This document shows, piece by piece, positions 62,587-64,000 of a stretch of DNA of 64,000 bases. Source of the DNA: Ignavibacteriota bacterium. GTDB taxonomy: Bacteria; Bacteroidota; Ignavibacteria; SZUA-365. Position numbers and translations under genes: made by a program. Below the pieces are notes generated by a model, which saw nothing but the letters and a program-made list of their open reading frames with translations, did no database searches and was not told the origin of the DNA. Every line of letters begins with the position of its first letter. Position 1 is the first letter of the stretch. The DNA is taken from assembly GCA_016218045.1 (NCBI GenBank), contig JACRFB010000010.1:134101-198100 (forward strand). The letters are read 5' to 3'.

Positions 62587-64000
62587 ATGAGCATGAGCCG
62601 ATCAGGTTTACGAGGGGTGTTTACACGACTGCGTGACACCTTCCGAGCGAGCAAGCATACGCGTCGGACCTTCCTGGGGATAGTGCTGCTCGGTGTGATC
62701 ATGCTTGGTGTTGCTGCGATTGAGTGGAAGGAATCGCGCGACGAATTGCTGGGCGCCCTCGAATCGGAGGCATCAACTCTTGTCACAACCGTGAACCGTG
62801 CGGGCGAGACCATTGCCGAATCGTCGGCGCGCCTCGAGGAACTGCTGCTCGAACGCCTCACAGCTACGGGGAGACTCGTCGCACATCTTGAAGAACACGG
62901 TGCGCTGACGAATGCGCGACTCGCGGCGCTGGCACGCGAGAACGATATCGGATTTCTCGCAGTTGCCGACGTTCAGGGACGGCTTATGGCATCCTCCTCC
63001 CCCGATGTCGCACCCGCAATTGCCGACGCCGCTCTCGAAGGTATCGCCGCTGTCGGACGCGGCGAGTACACCTGGATTTCATTGGGGAGCATCGCGCTCC
63101 CACCACGCAGTTCCATGCTGCTCGTGGCCCACGAACGCCGGAGAGGACAGGGCGTGATTCTGGCGGGTATCGACGACGGTGTGGTGCTGGATTTTCGCCG
63201 ACGCACCGGCATCGGTCGTCTGCTTCGGGAGGCGGGACGCACACAAGGCATCGAGTACGCGGCAGTGCAGGATCACGACGGCATCCTGAGCGCAAGCGAG
63301 GCGGTCACCGAACTCACGGAAATTGCGACCGACACATTTCTGCTCGCGGCGTTGACGAGCGGGGAACCGCGGACACGCCTCCTCGACTTGCCCGAGGGAC
63401 GTGTCCTTGAAGTCGCCCAGCGTATCAACCTGCCGGACAATCACCAGGCGCTTACCAGAGTAGGCCTCTCCCTCGCCGATGTCCGCGCGATACAGCAGCG
63501 CGCGATGCGGCGAATACTATTTATCGCGCTGGGCGTGTTTGTCGCGGGTGGTTTCCTCATCGGCTTCCTGCTTGCGCAGGAACGTTACGGCCTACTGCGC
63601 GAAGAACATCGACGTGTCACAACGTCCACTGATCTGGTGCTCGACAATATCGCCGATGCCGTCGTGGCCATTGATTCGGCGGGAGCGGTGACTGTATACA
63701 ACAGTGCCGCGCGTCGCCTGTTCGGACACGCGGAAGATAAGGCGCCTGGCGCCGCATACGCCGACCTATTTCCGGACGATCCGTTGCAGCTCCATTCGGC
63801 AATACGGTCGGGATCCGGGAACAATTTCGAAGAAGCATTGACAGGATCCGCGGGGGAGACCATGTTCCTGGCCGTAAGCACCTCGGTGATCCACGCCGCA
63901 AACGGCTTCCCCGAGCTTGCAATCGCCGTTGCGCGCGATCTGACGGAGGAGCGGCGCCTGCGCGAACAGTTGCGCCGCCGCGAGCAATTGAGCGCCATGG
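62587..64000 (+). CDS. PAS-domain sensor histidine kinase, N-terminal part (cut by window edge)
   Basis: An open frame of 471 codons runs off the end of the window. It encodes a first membrane helix (about residues 27-47), an extracytoplasmic sensor domain starting with a coiled coil (ETIAESSARLEELLLERL) that resembles a Cache-type sensor, a second helix (about residues 308-328), and a PAS domain (TSTDLVLDNIADAVVAIDSAG, then VTVYNSAARRLFG). The final residues RRREQLSAM are the usual start of a HisKA dimerisation helix, so the kinase part should follow outside the window. The ATG at 62587 has no strong Shine-Dalgarno site; 62593 is an alternative. Confidence 0.82.
   Translation, partial: MSMSRSGLRGVFTRLRDTFRASKHTRRTFLGIVLLGVIMLGVAAIEWKESRDELLGALESEASTLVTTVNRAGETIAESSARLEELLLERLTATGRLVAHLEEHGALTNARLAALARENDIGFLAVADVQGRLMASSSPDVAPAIADAALEGIAAVGRGEYTWISLGSIALPPRSSMLLVAHERRRGQGVILAGIDDGVVLDFRRRTGIGRLLREAGRTQGIEYAAVQDHDGILSASEAVTELTEIATDTFLLAALTSGEPRTRLLDLPEGRVLEVAQRINLPDNHQALTRVGLSLADVRAIQQRAMRRILFIALGVFVAGGFLIGFLLAQERYGLLREEHRRVTTSTDLVLDNIADAVVAIDSAGAVTVYNSAARRLFGHAEDKAPGAAYADLFPDDPLQLHSAIRSGSGNNFEEALTGSAGETMFLAVSTSVIHAANGFPELAIAVARDLTEERRLREQLRRREQLSAM

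Overview
This 64 kb window is ordinary, densely packed bacterial chromosome of moderately high GC. I see no phage, insertion sequence, integrase or CRISPR array. The gene content points to the Bacteroidota/Chlorobi (FCB) group, most likely a Chlorobi, Ignavibacteria or Kapabacteria-like lineage. The evidence is five exported proteins with type IX secretion (T9SS)-style C-terminal sorting domains, a PorV/PorQ-family barrel, a GWxTD-domain protein, a TIGR03790 protein, a DUF4783 protein, and a large TonB-dependent receptor with an N-terminal CarboxypepD_reg domain. Many genes have strong AGGAGG Shine-Dalgarno sites, while several promoters look Bacteroidota-like (TTG, exactly 20 bases, then TAnnTTTG or a close variant).

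Layout. 0-7.6 kb: NUDIX hydrolase, lipoprotein and degenerate receiver, then a CIRCE-controlled hrcA-grpE-dnaJ heat-shock operon running into comEA-like, pilM-like, rsmD, coaD and fmdB-like genes. 7.7-11 kb (minus): heptosyltransferase, LpxL-like acyltransferase and GWxTD protein. 11.1-19.4 kb (minus): a four-gene surface operon (DUF4397 lipoprotein, TonB-dependent receptor, T9SS-sorted protein, PorV-like barrel) closed by a strong terminator. 19.8-24 kb: tRNA-Asn, MBL hydrolase, tRNA-Arg, TPR membrane protein and TIGR03790 protein. 24-31 kb: fibronectin-like lipoprotein, DUF4384 protein with an Arg/Glu repeat tail, DUF4783 protein and a very large NtrY-like sensor kinase. 31-41 kb: Maf, a flippase-like membrane protein, M14 peptidase and two tandem giant VWA/T9SS proteins. 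41-49.3 kb: uvrB, RmlD-like reductase, DEAD-box helicase, clpX, an HTH plus AT-hook histone-like protein, and gamma-glutamyltransferase. 49.3-55.2 kb: a third VWA/T9SS protein, SRP RNA, a heptamer repeat array, a decaheme cytochrome lipoprotein with a tandem rhodanese lipoprotein, and a convergent redoxin/DUF192 pair. 55.3-59.6 kb: an ECF sigma operon (sigma, membrane anti-sigma, envelope protein, two paralogous lipoproteins). 59.7-64 kb: two GT4 glycosyltransferases, a small lipoprotein, and a PAS sensor kinase cut by the window edge.

How it fits together. The recurring theme is the cell envelope: outer-membrane barrels, lipoproteins, T9SS substrates, lipid A/LPS enzymes and large membrane sensors. 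The most unusual modules are the decaheme/tandem-rhodanese operon, which suggests an envelope sulfur and electron-transfer unit; the ECF sigma operon with twin CDFPDDPPL lipoproteins; and the three VWA surface proteins, one of which has lost its metal-binding motif. Functions of these modules are inferred from domains and context only.
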